A stretch of DNA of 43,409 nucleotides. Source: Kineosporiaceae bacterium. Its GTDB lineage: Bacteria; Actinomycetota; Actinomycetes; Actinomycetales; Kineosporiaceae. The translations under genes and the position numbers were made by a program. Shown here piece after piece: positions 9,963-17,929 of this stretch. Below the pieces are notes generated by a model that saw nothing but the letters and a program-made list of their open reading frames with translations, did not search any database and was not told where the DNA came from. The stretch is from NCBI GenBank assembly GCA_016713225.1, contig JADJPO010000008.1:1-43409 (forward strand). Direction: 5' to 3'. How positions within the stretch are numbered: the stretch's first letter is position 1; each line of letters begins with the position of its first letter.

Positions 9963-11214
9963 ATGGCCAGCGAGACATCCCGTCGAGTCGTCGTCACCGG
10001 ACTCGGCGCCACCACCCCGCTGGGTGGTGACGTCGCCAGCACGTGGTCTGCTGCGCTGGCCGGCACCTCGGGTGCCCGTCCGCTGGAGCAGGACTGGGTC
10101 GCCGAGTACGACATGCCCGTGACCTTCGCCGCGCAACTGGCGGTCTCGACCGACCAGGTGCTCTCGCGCGGACAGCGCCAGCGGCTGGACCCCTCGGGCC
10201 AGATGGCGCTGATCGCGGCCAAGGAGGCCTGGGCCGACGCCGGCGCCCCCGAGATGGACGGCGACCGCCTCGGTGTCGTGATCGCGTCGGGCATCGGCGG
10301 GGTGTGGACCCTGCTGAGCTCCTACGACACGCTCAAGGAGAAGGGGCCGCGGCGGGTGTTCCCGCTGACCGTGCCGATGCTCATGCCCAACGGACCGGCC
10401 GCTGCCGTCAGCCTCGAGCTGGGCGCCCGCGCCGGCGTCCACACCCCGGTCTCGGCCTGCGCCTCGGGCGCGGAGTCGGTGGCCTACGCCATCGACATGA
10501 TCCGCAACGGTCGCGCCGACGTGGTCGTCGCCGGGGGCACCGAGGCGTGCATCCACCCACTGCCGATCGCCGGGTTCGCCGCCATGCAGGCGCTGTCCAC
10601 CCGCAACGACGATCCGCAGGCGGCCTCACGCCCCTATGACACCGGCCGGGACGGCTTCGTCATCGGCGAGGGATCGGCCGTGCTGGTGCTCGAGTCCGAG
10701 GAGCACGCGCGGGCTCGCGGCGCGAAGATCTACGCCGAGGCCGCCTCGGCCGGGCTGACCTCCGACGCCCACCACATCGCCGCCCCCCGACCCGGCCGGC
10801 ACCGGGGCAGGTCGCGCCATGGCCGCCGCGCTCACGGCCGCCGGGCTCACGGCGTCCGACATCTGCCACGTGAACGCCCACGCGACGTCCACCCCGGCCG
10901 GCGACATCGCCGAGTCGGCAGCGATCCGCTCGGTGCTCGGCGAGGCCGCCGACTCGGTGGCGGTCACCGCGACGAAGTCGATGACCGGCCACCTGCTCGG
11001 GGCGGCCGGCGCGCTGGAGTCGCTGTTCACCGTGCTGGCGCTGCACGAACGGCAGATCCCTCCGACGATCAACCTCGACGACCAGGACCCGGAGATCACG
11101 CTGAACGTCGTCCGCAAGGCACCGCTCGCCCTGGGCGAGGGCGACCTGGCCGCCCTCAACAACTCCTTCGGCTTCGGCGGCCACAACGTGGCTCTGCTGT
11201 TCCGCACCGTCTGA
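9963..11214 (+). CDS. fabF: 3-oxoacyl-ACP synthase II
   Basis: FabF elongates acyl-ACP with malonyl-ACP. ATG 9963 is preceded by GAGGAG at the right spacing, which decides it over the ATG at 9948. Motifs: RRVVVTGLGATTPLGGDV, the nucleophile TPVSACASGAESV (Cys166), VVAGGTEACIHPLPIAGF, RPYDTGRDGFVIGEGSAVLV, then after a frame change near 10790 (a run of C) VNAHATSTPAGD with the first catalytic His and KSMTGHLLGAAGALE with Lys and the second His, ending NNSFGFGGHNVALLF. About 417 residues, normal for the family. It is the last gene of the fab cluster and faces DUF3145 across a hairpin. Confidence 0.95.
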
Positions 11215-11249
11215 CCCCACCAACCCCGCTCAGAACCACCCCCAAACCT

Positions 11250-11342
11250 GCTCATGCTCCACTGGTGACCGCTCATGCTCCGCTGGGACCCGGATTTCCC
11301 GGTCTCAGCGGAGCACGAGCTGCACACCTGCGGAGCATGAGC
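11250..11342. terminator. Bidirectional terminator built from a 21-bp tandem repeat and inverted repeat
   Basis: Between the convergent fabF and DUF3145 genes a strong hairpin spans 11276-11315: arms TGCTCCGCTG and CAGCGGAGCA, with further pairing inside to an ATTT loop. The left arm belongs to a 21-bp near-exact tandem repeat starting GCTCATGCTCC at 11250 and 11271; the reverse complement GGAGCATGAGC recurs at 11332-11342. A terminator serving both strands is the obvious role; the extra copies suggest a small repeat family. Confidence 0.6.
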
Positions 11343-11381
11343 ACTGGAGTGTTGGTCGGGCGCTGTTGGTCGGGCGCGGCG

Positions 11382-11878
11382 TCAGCCGACGCGGTGGAGC
11401 CAGCGGACGGGGGCGCCCTCGCCGGCGTACCGGAAGGGCTCGAGCTCGTCGTCCCAGGCCCGCCCGAGGCCAGGTCGAGTTCGGCCAGCATACCGGTGGA
11501 GTCCTCGGCGCTCATCGCGCAGCGGATCCGGTCCTCCGGCACCAGCACGTTGCCGTGGGCGTCCGTCACCGCGTGGAAGATCCCCAGTTCGGGAGTGTGG
11601 CTCCACCGGGCGCCGTCCACCCCGGAGCTCGGCTCCTCGGTCACCTCGTATCGCAGGTGAGCCCAGCCGCGCAGCGCTGACGTCAGCTTCGCCCCGGTAC
11701 CGGGGCTCGCCTGCCAGGACAGCTCTGTGCGCAGCATGCCGGACGCCGCGGGCTGAACGATCCAGTCCAACGACAAACGGACGCCGAGTACGCCGCCTGC
11801 TGCCCACTCGATGTGCGGGCACAACGCACGCGGCGCCGAGTGTACGAACAGGACGCCGCGCGTGGTCACACCGGCCAT
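11382..11878 (-). CDS. DUF3145 family protein, one frameshift
   Basis: This is a conserved actinobacterial protein without a known function. The N-terminus MAGVTTRGVLFVHSAPRALC followed by PHIEWAAGGVLG, and the core WIVQPAASGMLRTELSW, GWAHLRYEVTEEPS, ELGIFHAVTDAHGNVLV and EDRIRCAM, are typical. The real C-terminus, WDDELEPFRYAGEGAPVRWL then HRVG and stop at 11382, lies in another frame, so there is one indel near 11470. ATG 11878 is preceded by AAGGAGG at ideal spacing. About 165 residues, the family length. It sits next to the fab cluster in other actinobacteria too, but no mechanistic link is established. Confidence 0.88.
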
Positions 11879-12150
11879 CTGTGCCTCCTTCGCCGACCGA
11901 GGTGCGTCTTCCCCAACGACCTCGACTTGCGCAGGGCTGCCGATGAACCGGGGCTTATTCTGCACCACCGGCCGCCCGCGCACCACCTCGTCGGACGGAC
12001 CGATCGCACAGGGACCATCTTCACCCGTCCAGGGGGTCCAGATGGGGGTACGGCGCGCCGATGAATGATCAGGACCTCGTGCGGCCACAGCGGCCTGTTC
12101 ATCCCCGCGAGGGCCACGGATCCGGGACCGGCAACAAGGGGACGTGAGAC

Positions 12151-12573
12151 GTGCAGGACGCCGACGCCATGGACGCTGCCTACGACCAGGACGTCATCTC
12201 GCAGGTGATCCGACCTGCCGCCATCGTGCCCGAGGAAGCCGCCAACGCCATCCTGATCGAGCTGTCCCTCAACAGCGCCACCACCGGCGGCCTGTGGATG
12301 GCCGAACCGAGCCGGTGGAACCGCTACGACAGCCCGTGGCAGAGCACGGATTCGCCCGGCACCTCGTCGCTGGTGGGCAGCATCCAGGTCGCCTACGGCA
12401 CCCCGACCAAGTACGAGCTGACCATCTATCGCGTGATCATCACCCGGCGCGGTCACGAGCTGGGCTGGTCCGTCGAGTCCCTCACCGACGAGGCGCTGGG
12501 GCTCGGCGGCCTGAGCCTGCGCGAGTGCCCGCGCGCCGAACTCAAGACCCCGCCCAAACCGTTCCGCTTCTGA
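12151..12573 (+). CDS. Conserved hypothetical protein, 140 aa
   Basis: I do not recognise the family. The frame opens at GTG 12151 with AAGGGGA some 13 bases upstream; an ATG at 12169 is an alternative without a better site. The sequence has mixed alpha/beta character, is Trp-rich in the middle (GLWMAEPSRWNRYDSPW) and carries a beta-like YELTIYRVIITRRGHELGW segment. There is no signal peptide and no membrane segment. It is followed after 73 bases by the mycothiol dehydrogenase gene on the same strand, so cotranscription is possible. Codon usage matches the neighbours, which supports a real gene. Confidence 0.7.
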   Translation: MQDADAMDAAYDQDVISQVIRPAAIVPEEAANAILIELSLNSATTGGLWMAEPSRWNRYDSPWQSTDSPGTSSLVGSIQVAYGTPTKYELTIYRVIITRRGHELGWSVESLTDEALGLGGLSLRECPRAELKTPPKPFRF

Positions 12574-12646
12574 GCGATCTGTGCAGCCGACCCCGTAAGG
12601 TCAGCCCGACAGGTCCACGGGACACGCGGGAGCACGGAGGTCGGCA

Positions 12647-13732
12647 ATGGCCAGCAGAGTTCAGGGTGTGGTGGCACGGGCCAAGGGGGCACCGGTCAGC
12701 GTCGAGACGATCATCGTCCCGGACCCCGGCCCCGGCGAGGCCACCGTGAACGTGCAGGCCTGCGGCGTCTGCCACACCGATCTCCACTACCGCGAGGGCG
12801 GGATCAACGACGACTTCCCGTTCCTGCTGGGCCACGAGGCCGCCGGCATCGTCGACGCCGTCGGCGAGGGCGTCACCTCGGTGGCCCCGGGCGACTACGT
12901 GATCCTGAACTGGCGGGCCGTGTGCGGCCAGTGCCGCGCCTGTCTGCGCGGACGCCCCTGGTACTGCTTCGCCACCCACAACGCCACCCAGAAGATGACC
13001 CTCGAGGACGGCACGGTGCTGTCCCCCGCCCTCGGCATCGGTGCCTTCGCCGAGAAGACGTTGGTTGCCGCCGGTCAGTGCACCAAGGTCGACCCCACTG
13101 CTCCGGCCCAGGTCGCCGGCCTGCTCGGCTGCGGCGTCATGGCCGGCCTGGGTGCCGCGGTGAACACCGGCAACGTCGGGCGGGACGACACCGTGGCCGT
13201 GATCGGCTGCGGCGGCGTCGGGGACGCCGCCATCGCCGGGGCGCGCCTGGCGGGTGCCCGCACGATCATCGCCGTCGACGTGGACGACCGGAAGCTGGAG
13301 TGGGCGCGTGACTTCGGCGCCACCCACACCGTGAACTCGCGCAACGCCGACCCGGTCGAGGCGATCCGCGCCCTGACCGACGGCCACGGCGCCGACGTCG
13401 TGATCGACGCGGTGGGCCGGCCGGAGACCTACCAGCAGGCGTTCTACGCGCGCGACCTGGCGGGCACCGTCGTCCTGGTCGGGGTGCCCTCGCCCGACAT
13501 GCGTCTCGACCTGCCGCTGCTGGACGTGTTCGGCCGCGGCGGCTCGCTCAAGTCCTCCTGGTACGGCGACTGCCTGCCCTCGCGGGACTTCCCGACGCTG
13601 GTCGACCTGCACCTGCAGGGTCGGCTGCCGCTGGAGCGGTTCGTCAGCGAGACCATCGGTCTGGGCGACGTCGAGGAGGCCTTCACCAAGATGCACCACG
13701 GTGACGTGCTGCGCTCCGTCGTGGTGTTCTGA
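12647..13732 (+). CDS. mscR: S-(hydroxymethyl)mycothiol dehydrogenase
   Basis: This zinc-dependent, class III-type alcohol dehydrogenase oxidises the adduct of formaldehyde and mycothiol with NAD, and in mycobacteria also reduces S-nitrosomycothiol. Catalytic zinc ligands are visible in CGVCHTDLHYREGG and LGHEAAGIV; the structural zinc site is the Cys cluster CGQCRACLRGRPWYC. The nucleotide-binding motif is VIGCGGVGDAAIAGARLAG. NATQKMTLEDGTVLSPALG and the C-terminal SLKSSWYGDCLPSRDFP are typical of MscR rather than glutathione-dependent homologues. 361 residues, full length, intact. A GGAGGT lies just upstream of the ATG. The next gene starts 5 bases after its stop, so they form an operon. 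Confidence 0.93.
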   Translation: MASRVQGVVARAKGAPVSVETIIVPDPGPGEATVNVQACGVCHTDLHYREGGINDDFPFLLGHEAAGIVDAVGEGVTSVAPGDYVILNWRAVCGQCRACLRGRPWYCFATHNATQKMTLEDGTVLSPALGIGAFAEKTLVAAGQCTKVDPTAPAQVAGLLGCGVMAGLGAAVNTGNVGRDDTVAVIGCGGVGDAAIAGARLAGARTIIAVDVDDRKLEWARDFGATHTVNSRNADPVEAIRALTDGHGADVVIDAVGRPETYQQAFYARDLAGTVVLVGVPSPDMRLDLPLLDVFGRGGSLKSSWYGDCLPSRDFPTLVDLHLQGRLPLERFVSETIGLGDVEEAFTKMHHGDVLRSVVVF

Positions 13733-13737
13733 GCGTC

Positions 13738-14379
13738 ATGACCGAGACCACACGATTCGAGCGCCTGGTCACCTCGGGCATCTTCAGCCTCGACGGCGGC
13801 GACTTCGAGGTCGACAACAACGTCTGGCTGGTCGGTGACGAACACGAGGTGATCGTGGTCGACGCCTCCCACGACGCCCAGGCGATCCTCAGTGCCATCG
13901 GCGGACGGCGCCTGGTCGCCGTGGTCTGCACCCACGGCCACAACGACCACATCAACGCGGCCGCCGCCGTGGCCGACGCCACCGGGGCGCCGATCCTGCT
14001 GCACCCCGCCGATCGGATGCTCTGGGACGTCGTCTACCCCGACCGCGAACCGTCGCCGTTGGCGGACGGCCAGGTGATCACGGTGGCCGGGCTCCACCTC
14101 ACCGTGCTGCACACCCCGGGGCACGCCCCGGGGGCGGTGTGCCTGTACGCACCGGACGCCGCACCCGACGGGGTGTTGCTGAGCGGGGACACCTTGTTCC
14201 GCGGCGGGCCGGGGGCGACCGGACGCTCGTTCAGCAGCTTCCCGACGATCCTGGACTCGATCCGCGAGCGGCTGTTGGGTCTGAAGGGCTCCACCAGGGT
14301 GCTCACCGGACACGGTGACGAGACCACGATCGGCGCCGAAGCGGTGGACTACGACGCCTGGGTGGCCCGGGGTCACTGA
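13738..14379 (+). CDS. Metallo-beta-lactamase-fold hydrolase paired with mscR
   Basis: The protein has the MBL-fold metal motif THGHNDHINAA (HxHxDH), a later HTPGHAPGAVCLY histidine, the bridging aspartate in LLSGDTLFRGGPGATGR and the final histidine in TGHGDETT. This is the glyoxalase II-like subgroup of 213 residues. In actinobacteria such a gene commonly follows mscR (Rv2259-Rv2260 in M. tuberculosis), and the likely substrate is the thioester S-formylmycothiol, releasing formate and mycothiol. The substrate is inferred from context; family and active site are seen. Start ATG 13738, five bases after the mscR stop. Confidence 0.88.
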   Translation: MTETTRFERLVTSGIFSLDGGDFEVDNNVWLVGDEHEVIVVDASHDAQAILSAIGGRRLVAVVCTHGHNDHINAAAAVADATGAPILLHPADRMLWDVVYPDREPSPLADGQVITVAGLHLTVLHTPGHAPGAVCLYAPDAAPDGVLLSGDTLFRGGPGATGRSFSSFPTILDSIRERLLGLKGSTRVLTGHGDETTIGAEAVDYDAWVARGH

Positions 14380-14393
14380 GCCGGTCCGGGCGG

Positions 14394-15413
14394 TCAGTTC
14401 AGCGATTCCTGGTAGACGATCACTCCGGCCGCCTTCAGCCGTTTGGCCGCGGCGACCTCCGACTGGATGGTCGCCTGCGTGGGCACGACGCCCTTGAAGC
14501 CGTTGGCGTACACCATCACGTAGACCTTCAGCTTGGGCTGTTCCTTCAGGATCAGGCGGTACTGCTGCTCCAGCAGCCCCGAGCCGATCTGGGTGAAGGG
14601 CCAGATCACCTCGGTGGTCTCGGCCTTGATCGAGGGGTAGATCGAGCGCCGTCCGGCAACGTCGCGGAAGTAGAGCACCGGCATCACACTGATCGGTCGG
14701 CCGGCCTCGGCGCGCAGGATGTTCTTCCACCGCGTGATCGTGCCGGGTGCGAACAGATTGCAGCGATTGGGCTGGCGCGTGGTGGTGTCGTAGGCGAAGT
14801 CGTCCATGGCCACGGCCGTCAGGTTCGGGAACCGCTTGGCCAGCTTGCCGATCTCACGCATCCAGGTGTCGTAGTTGCCCTTGAAGGGCAGAAGTCGATT
14901 GGCCGTGCACGGGGCGTCGTCCGTCGAGGTGGTGAACGGCGGCGTGAGCGTGATGTGCACGGCGATGCCACGAGCCTGCGCCGCCGCCAGGAAGGCCGGG
15001 AACGTCCGCCAGTCCTGCGCCGGCCGGTAGCCCGCCCGCGGGTAGATCAGGTAGGAGTAGGTGCGCGACCCCCGTGCGGTCACGCGCTCGAGTGTGCGCA
15101 CGATGTCGATCACGCCGGAGGCGGTTCGCACCGGGGCGGCATAGTGCACCTGCAGGGTCCGCGAGCCGGACGACGGCGTGGCCGGCGTGGTCGATTTCGG
15201 AGCGACGCCCGAGACCGGCACACGCGGTGGCCGGGGAGCCTTGCCGACCGAGACCGAGCCGAACGATCCCCTGGACCCGACTGGCGGGACCGTCGTCTCG
15301 GCCTGCGCGGGGGTCATCTGGGTCACGACAGCTGCGACCAGGCACCCGGCAAGGGTCGCGGCCCAGTTCATCGGCTGGCGTCGTCGTCGAGGTGCGGCGT
15401 AGCGCCCGCCCAT
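14394..15413 (-). CDS. Secreted protein with TIM-barrel-like domain, function unknown
   Basis: ATG 15413 is chosen because GGAGGG precedes it and the product then begins with a basic n-region (RRRRQP), a hydrophobic stretch WAATLAGCLVAAVVTQM and an AQA-E signal-peptidase site near residue 38. A Ser/Pro/Thr-rich linker follows to about residue 85. The mature domain has alternating strands and helices, with YSYLIYPRAGYRPAQDW, GIAVHITLTPPFT, NLTAVAMDDFAYDTT, RPISVMPVLYF and LKVYVMVYANGFKG, the look of a glycosidase-like (beta/alpha)8 barrel, with acidic residues in AMDDF as a possible active site. I cannot name a family. 339 residues, intact. It faces the mscR operon tail to tail, 14 bases apart. 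Confidence 0.8.
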   Translation of the reverse strand: MGGRYAAPRRRRQPMNWAATLAGCLVAAVVTQMTPAQAETTVPPVGSRGSFGSVSVGKAPRPPRVPVSGVAPKSTTPATPSSGSRTLQVHYAAPVRTASGVIDIVRTLERVTARGSRTYSYLIYPRAGYRPAQDWRTFPAFLAAAQARGIAVHITLTPPFTTSTDDAPCTANRLLPFKGNYDTWMREIGKLAKRFPNLTAVAMDDFAYDTTTRQPNRCNLFAPGTITRWKNILRAEAGRPISVMPVLYFRDVAGRRSIYPSIKAETTEVIWPFTQIGSGLLEQQYRLILKEQPKLKVYVMVYANGFKGVVPTQATIQSEVAAAKRLKAAGVIVYQESLN

Positions 15414-15554
15414 CTGCCCTCCGCCATGGTCGATCGGGGACGCCGATGCGTCCGCCCGTGCACGGTGTTCATCGACACGCCACCGGTGGGGTCTTGAGCC
15501 ACCGAGCCGGACAATCGACACCGACCAGCGGTCACTGGCTACGCTTCTCCCCGG

Positions 15555-15628
15555 GGGGCGGTAGCTCAGCCGGTCAGAGCAAGGGACTCATAATCCCTCG
15601 GTCGTGGGTTCGAGCCCCACCCGCCCCA
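15555..15628 (+). tRNA. tRNA with CAT anticodon, probably elongator tRNA-Met
   Basis: A complete 74-nt cloverleaf: acceptor GGGGCGG with CCGCCCC, D-arm GCTCAGCCGGTCAGAGC, anticodon stem AGGGA/TCCCT around loop CTCATAA (anticodon CAT at 15589-15591), and T-arm GTGGGTTCGAGCCCCAC. The CCA is not encoded. CAT could also belong to initiator tRNA or to lysidine-modified tRNA-Ile2; the first pair is G-C, unlike an initiator, and the arm sequence resembles actinobacterial elongator tRNA-Met. Confidence 0.92.
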
Positions 15629-15653
15629 CTCGATCCAGTTCGCTGGGTACGCC

Positions 15654-16334
15654 TCAGGCCGCCGTGACCACCTCCGGTGCATCGTCGGCCAGCGCCAGGT
15701 CGAGCAGCAGGCGGGCGACGTCCGCGCGTGAGACCTTGGGGTTGCCGCGCACGGCGCGGTCATCGGTCTGGACCCGGCGGCCCGTGGCCGGGCCGTCGGT
15801 GAGCGTGACCGCTCGGGCCACGGTGGCCCGCCATCCCGTCGAGCGCACGAGCTGCTCGGCCTGCGTGAGGCCGGAGTACGAGATTCTCAGAGCACTGGTC
15901 GAGATCACCGCCCGGACGACGGCGGGCAGGGCCCGCCAGGAATCGCCGGCACCGAAGGCGCTCAGCAGCACCACACGCTGCCAGGGCTCGCCCGCCGCGA
16001 GAAGCGAGCGGACGGCCGTCGGCGCGACATCCGGGCGACCGCTGATCCCACTCCACGGATGGCGGCCGCGGTAACGCACCCCCACCGCGACGACGATGGC
16101 CTGGCTGCCCGACACGGCGGCCCGCATCGCGGCGACGTCGTCCAGCTCGCCGTGCACGACGCGGAGCAGGCCATCGCCGCGGGCGGTCAGTTCCGCCGGC
16201 AGCCGTGACGGGTCACGCACCAGCGCCGTGACCGACAGACCCCGGTCGAGTGCCTGAGCCGTTACGAGGCGGCCGACCCGGCCGGTGGCGCCCAGGACGG
16301 TGATCGATCGGGTGGTCTCGAGGTGGGTGTTCAT
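15654..16334 (-). CDS. NAD(P)-binding (NmrA-like) short-chain protein
   Basis: The N-terminal dinucleotide-binding motif is SITVLGATGRVGRLVTAQAL, followed by TALVRDPSRLP (a basic residue after strand 2, favouring NADP), HGELDDVAAM and AIVVAVGVRYRG. The catalytic Tyr-x-x-x-Lys of true short-chain dehydrogenases is absent, so it belongs with NmrA/SDR-a5-type sensors or reductases. 226 residues, full length. ATG 16334 has AAGGAG upstream. It is divergent from a MerR-family gene and its promoter carries a MerR-style operator, so it is very likely the target of that regulator. Substrate unknown. Confidence 0.85.
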   Translation of the reverse strand: MNTHLETTRSITVLGATGRVGRLVTAQALDRGLSVTALVRDPSRLPAELTARGDGLLRVVHGELDDVAAMRAAVSGSQAIVVAVGVRYRGRHPWSGISGRPDVAPTAVRSLLAAGEPWQRVVLLSAFGAGDSWRALPAVVRAVISTSALRISYSGLTQAEQLVRSTGWRATVARAVTLTDGPATGRRVQTDDRAVRGNPKVSRADVARLLLDLALADDAPEVVTAA

Positions 16335-16369
16335 GACGTTCTCCTTCTCGCGAGGCGTGATGATGAGCG

Positions 16370-16400
16370 ATGACACACCTTCGAGTTCACTCGAAGTCAA
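16370..16400 (-). promoter_or_regulatory. MerR-type promoter and operator between divergent genes
   Basis: On the minus strand a -35 box TTGACT (16400-16395) and a -10-like TGTCAT (16375-16370) are separated by 19 bases, the over-long spacer typical of MerR-activated promoters. Inside the spacer, overlapping the -35 edge, lies the palindrome TTCGAGTGAACTCGAA (16380-16395), arms TTCGAGT/ACTCGAA. It drives the NAD(P)-binding gene. Confidence 0.75.
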
Positions 16401-16417
16401 GCGCCGAGGGAGCCGTC

Positions 16418-16822
16418 GTGAACCTTCGCTGGACCGTCGCCGACTTCGCCGCACGCAGCGGCGTCCCGGCGAGCACCCTGCGGTATTGGGACGACATCGG
16501 CCTGCTCCCGGCGGGCCGACTCGACAACGGACACCGGCGATACGGGCCGGATCACCAGGCCCGGCTGGAGATGGTGCGCATGTGCCAGGCCCTCGGCTGC
16601 TCCACCGAGGAGGTGCAGCTGATCCTGGACGCACCGAATCCCGCCGTGCGAGCCGCCTATGCCGAGCGCACACTGCCCGTGGTGCGCGAACGCCTCGAGG
16701 TTCTGCTCGTCGCCGTTCGAGTCCTCGAGCACGTTGCCGTGTGCCAGCATCCGGACGCCGCCAGTTGCGGCGCCTGGATGCAGTCGGTGATGGGTCCGAG
16801 TCCGAGTCGTGGAAATAGTTAA
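16418..16822 (+). CDS. MerR-family transcriptional regulator
   Basis: GTG 16418, with GAGGGA upstream, opens a protein of about 134 residues. The MerR winged helix is clear: WTVADFAARSGVPASTLRYW then DDIGLLPAGRLDNGHRRYG, followed by a helical dimerisation region (RLEMVRMCQALGCSTEEVQL). The C-terminus has two Cys near the end (CQHPDAASCG), spaced like a redox or metal site, as in SoxR- or other sensor-type members; their role is unproven. It is divergent from the NAD(P)-binding gene and probably twists the 19-bp-spacer promoter into an active form. The stop TAA (16820-16822) lies inside an inverted repeat upstream of the pirin gene. Confidence 0.88.
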   Translation: MNLRWTVADFAARSGVPASTLRYWDDIGLLPAGRLDNGHRRYGPDHQARLEMVRMCQALGCSTEEVQLILDAPNPAVRAAYAERTLPVVRERLEVLLVAVRVLEHVAVCQHPDAASCGAWMQSVMGPSPSRGNS

Positions 16823-16834
16823 ATGATAAACTAT
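16815..16834 (+). promoter_or_regulatory. AT-rich inverted repeat upstream of pirin
   Basis: ATAGTT-N8-AACTAT, an inverted repeat in an unusually AT-rich stretch for this genome, lies 46 bases before the pirin start and overlaps the end of the MerR gene. It resembles operators of MarR-type regulators, but no MarR gene is in the window. It may also include the pirin -10 region. Confidence 0.45.
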
Positions 16835-16879
16835 GTTGTTTGGAGAGCATCAGCCGATCGACACTGAGGAGAAGCCGAC

Positions 16880-17866
16880 ATGCCCGCCGTGACCGTCGAG
16901 AACATCCTGACCCTGCCGCGGATCACCGCGCCGGACGCCACGACCACCCCCGAGCGCCCCGTCGTGTCGGTGACCACCGCGCCGAGCGGGTTCGAGGGTG
17001 AGGGCTTCCCGGTCCGTCGTGCCTTCGCGGGCGTCGACCTGGCCAGGCTCGACCCGTTCATCCACATGGACCAGATGGGTGAGGTCGAGTACGCCCCCGG
17101 CGAACCCAAGGGCACCCCGTGGCACCCGCATCGCGGCTTCGAGACCGTCACGTACATCATCGACGGGATCTTCGACCACCAGGACTCCCAGGGGGGCGGC
17201 GGCACCATCACCAACGGCGACACCCAGTGGATGACCGCCGGTTCCGGGCTGCTGCACATCGAGGCTCCGCCAGAGCACCTGGTGGTCTCGGGCGGTCTCT
17301 TCCACGGCATCCAACTCTGGGTGAACCTGCCCCGCACGCTCAAGTTCGCCCCGCCCCGCTACCAGGATATCCGCGGCAGCCAGGTGGCCCTGCTGTCGTC
17401 CCCGGACGGCGGCACACTGGTTCGTGTGATCGCCGGTGAGCTCGACGGCCACGCCGGCCCGGGCATCACCCACACCCCGATCTCGCTGGCCCACGCCACC
17501 CTGTCCCCCGGTGCCGAACTGCATCTGCCGTGGCGTCCCGACTTCAACGCCCTGGTCTACGTGCTGTCCGGTAGCGGCACCGTCGGCTCGGCCGGCATGG
17601 ACCGCCGTCCGGTGCGGATGGGCCAGCTCGCCACCTTCGGCGCCGGCGGCGCGCTCACCATCGCCGCCGACCCCCACCAGGAGAGCCGCAGCCCCGACCT
17701 GGACGTGCTGATCCTGGGCGGTGCCCCGATCCGCGAGCCCGTGGCGGCCTACGGCCCGTTCGTGATGAACACCCGCGACGAGCTGATCCAGGCCTTCGAG
17801 GACTTCCAGGCCGGGCGCATGGGCAGCATCCCCGCCGAACCTCACCCCGGCCACGACGTGCTCTGA
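16880..17866 (+). CDS. Pirin family protein
   Basis: A double-cupin protein. The metal-binding cupin motif is TPWHPHRGFETVTYIIDG, with GDTQWMTAGSGLLHIE and GGLFHGIQLWVNLP following, all pirin signatures; the second cupin covers roughly residues 190-280. Bacterial pirins include quercetin 2,3-dioxygenases and regulators of central metabolism; some bind E1 of pyruvate dehydrogenase. Which applies here cannot be read from sequence. ATG 16880 is preceded by GAGGAGAAG. 328 residues, intact. An AT-rich inverted repeat lies upstream, and the gene follows the MerR gene on the same strand. Confidence 0.93.
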   Translation: MPAVTVENILTLPRITAPDATTTPERPVVSVTTAPSGFEGEGFPVRRAFAGVDLARLDPFIHMDQMGEVEYAPGEPKGTPWHPHRGFETVTYIIDGIFDHQDSQGGGGTITNGDTQWMTAGSGLLHIEAPPEHLVVSGGLFHGIQLWVNLPRTLKFAPPRYQDIRGSQVALLSSPDGGTLVRVIAGELDGHAGPGITHTPISLAHATLSPGAELHLPWRPDFNALVYVLSGSGTVGSAGMDRRPVRMGQLATFGAGGALTIAADPHQESRSPDLDVLILGGAPIREPVAAYGPFVMNTRDELIQAFEDFQAGRMGSIPAEPHPGHDVL

Positions 17867-17917
17867 CCCGACGACCGGCGCTGACCCACCGCGCTCGCCG
17901 GGCCGGCCCAGCGCCCC

Positions 17918-17923
17918 TACGCT
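17918..17923 (+). promoter_or_regulatory. -10 box of a probable leaderless transcript
   Basis: TACGCT ends six bases before the ATG at 17930, and no Shine-Dalgarno sequence is present. This is the usual spacing from an actinobacterial -10 box to a +1 that coincides with the start codon, so the PIG-L mRNA is probably leaderless. Confidence 0.5.
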
Positions 17924-17929
17924 GCGACG

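Noticed and set aside
12542..13699. 385-residue minus-strand frame
   Set aside because: Antisense to the complete mycothiol dehydrogenase and without motifs.
15555..15628. Attachment site of an integrated element at tRNA-Met
   Set aside because: No integrase gene and no repeated tRNA 3' end were found in the window.
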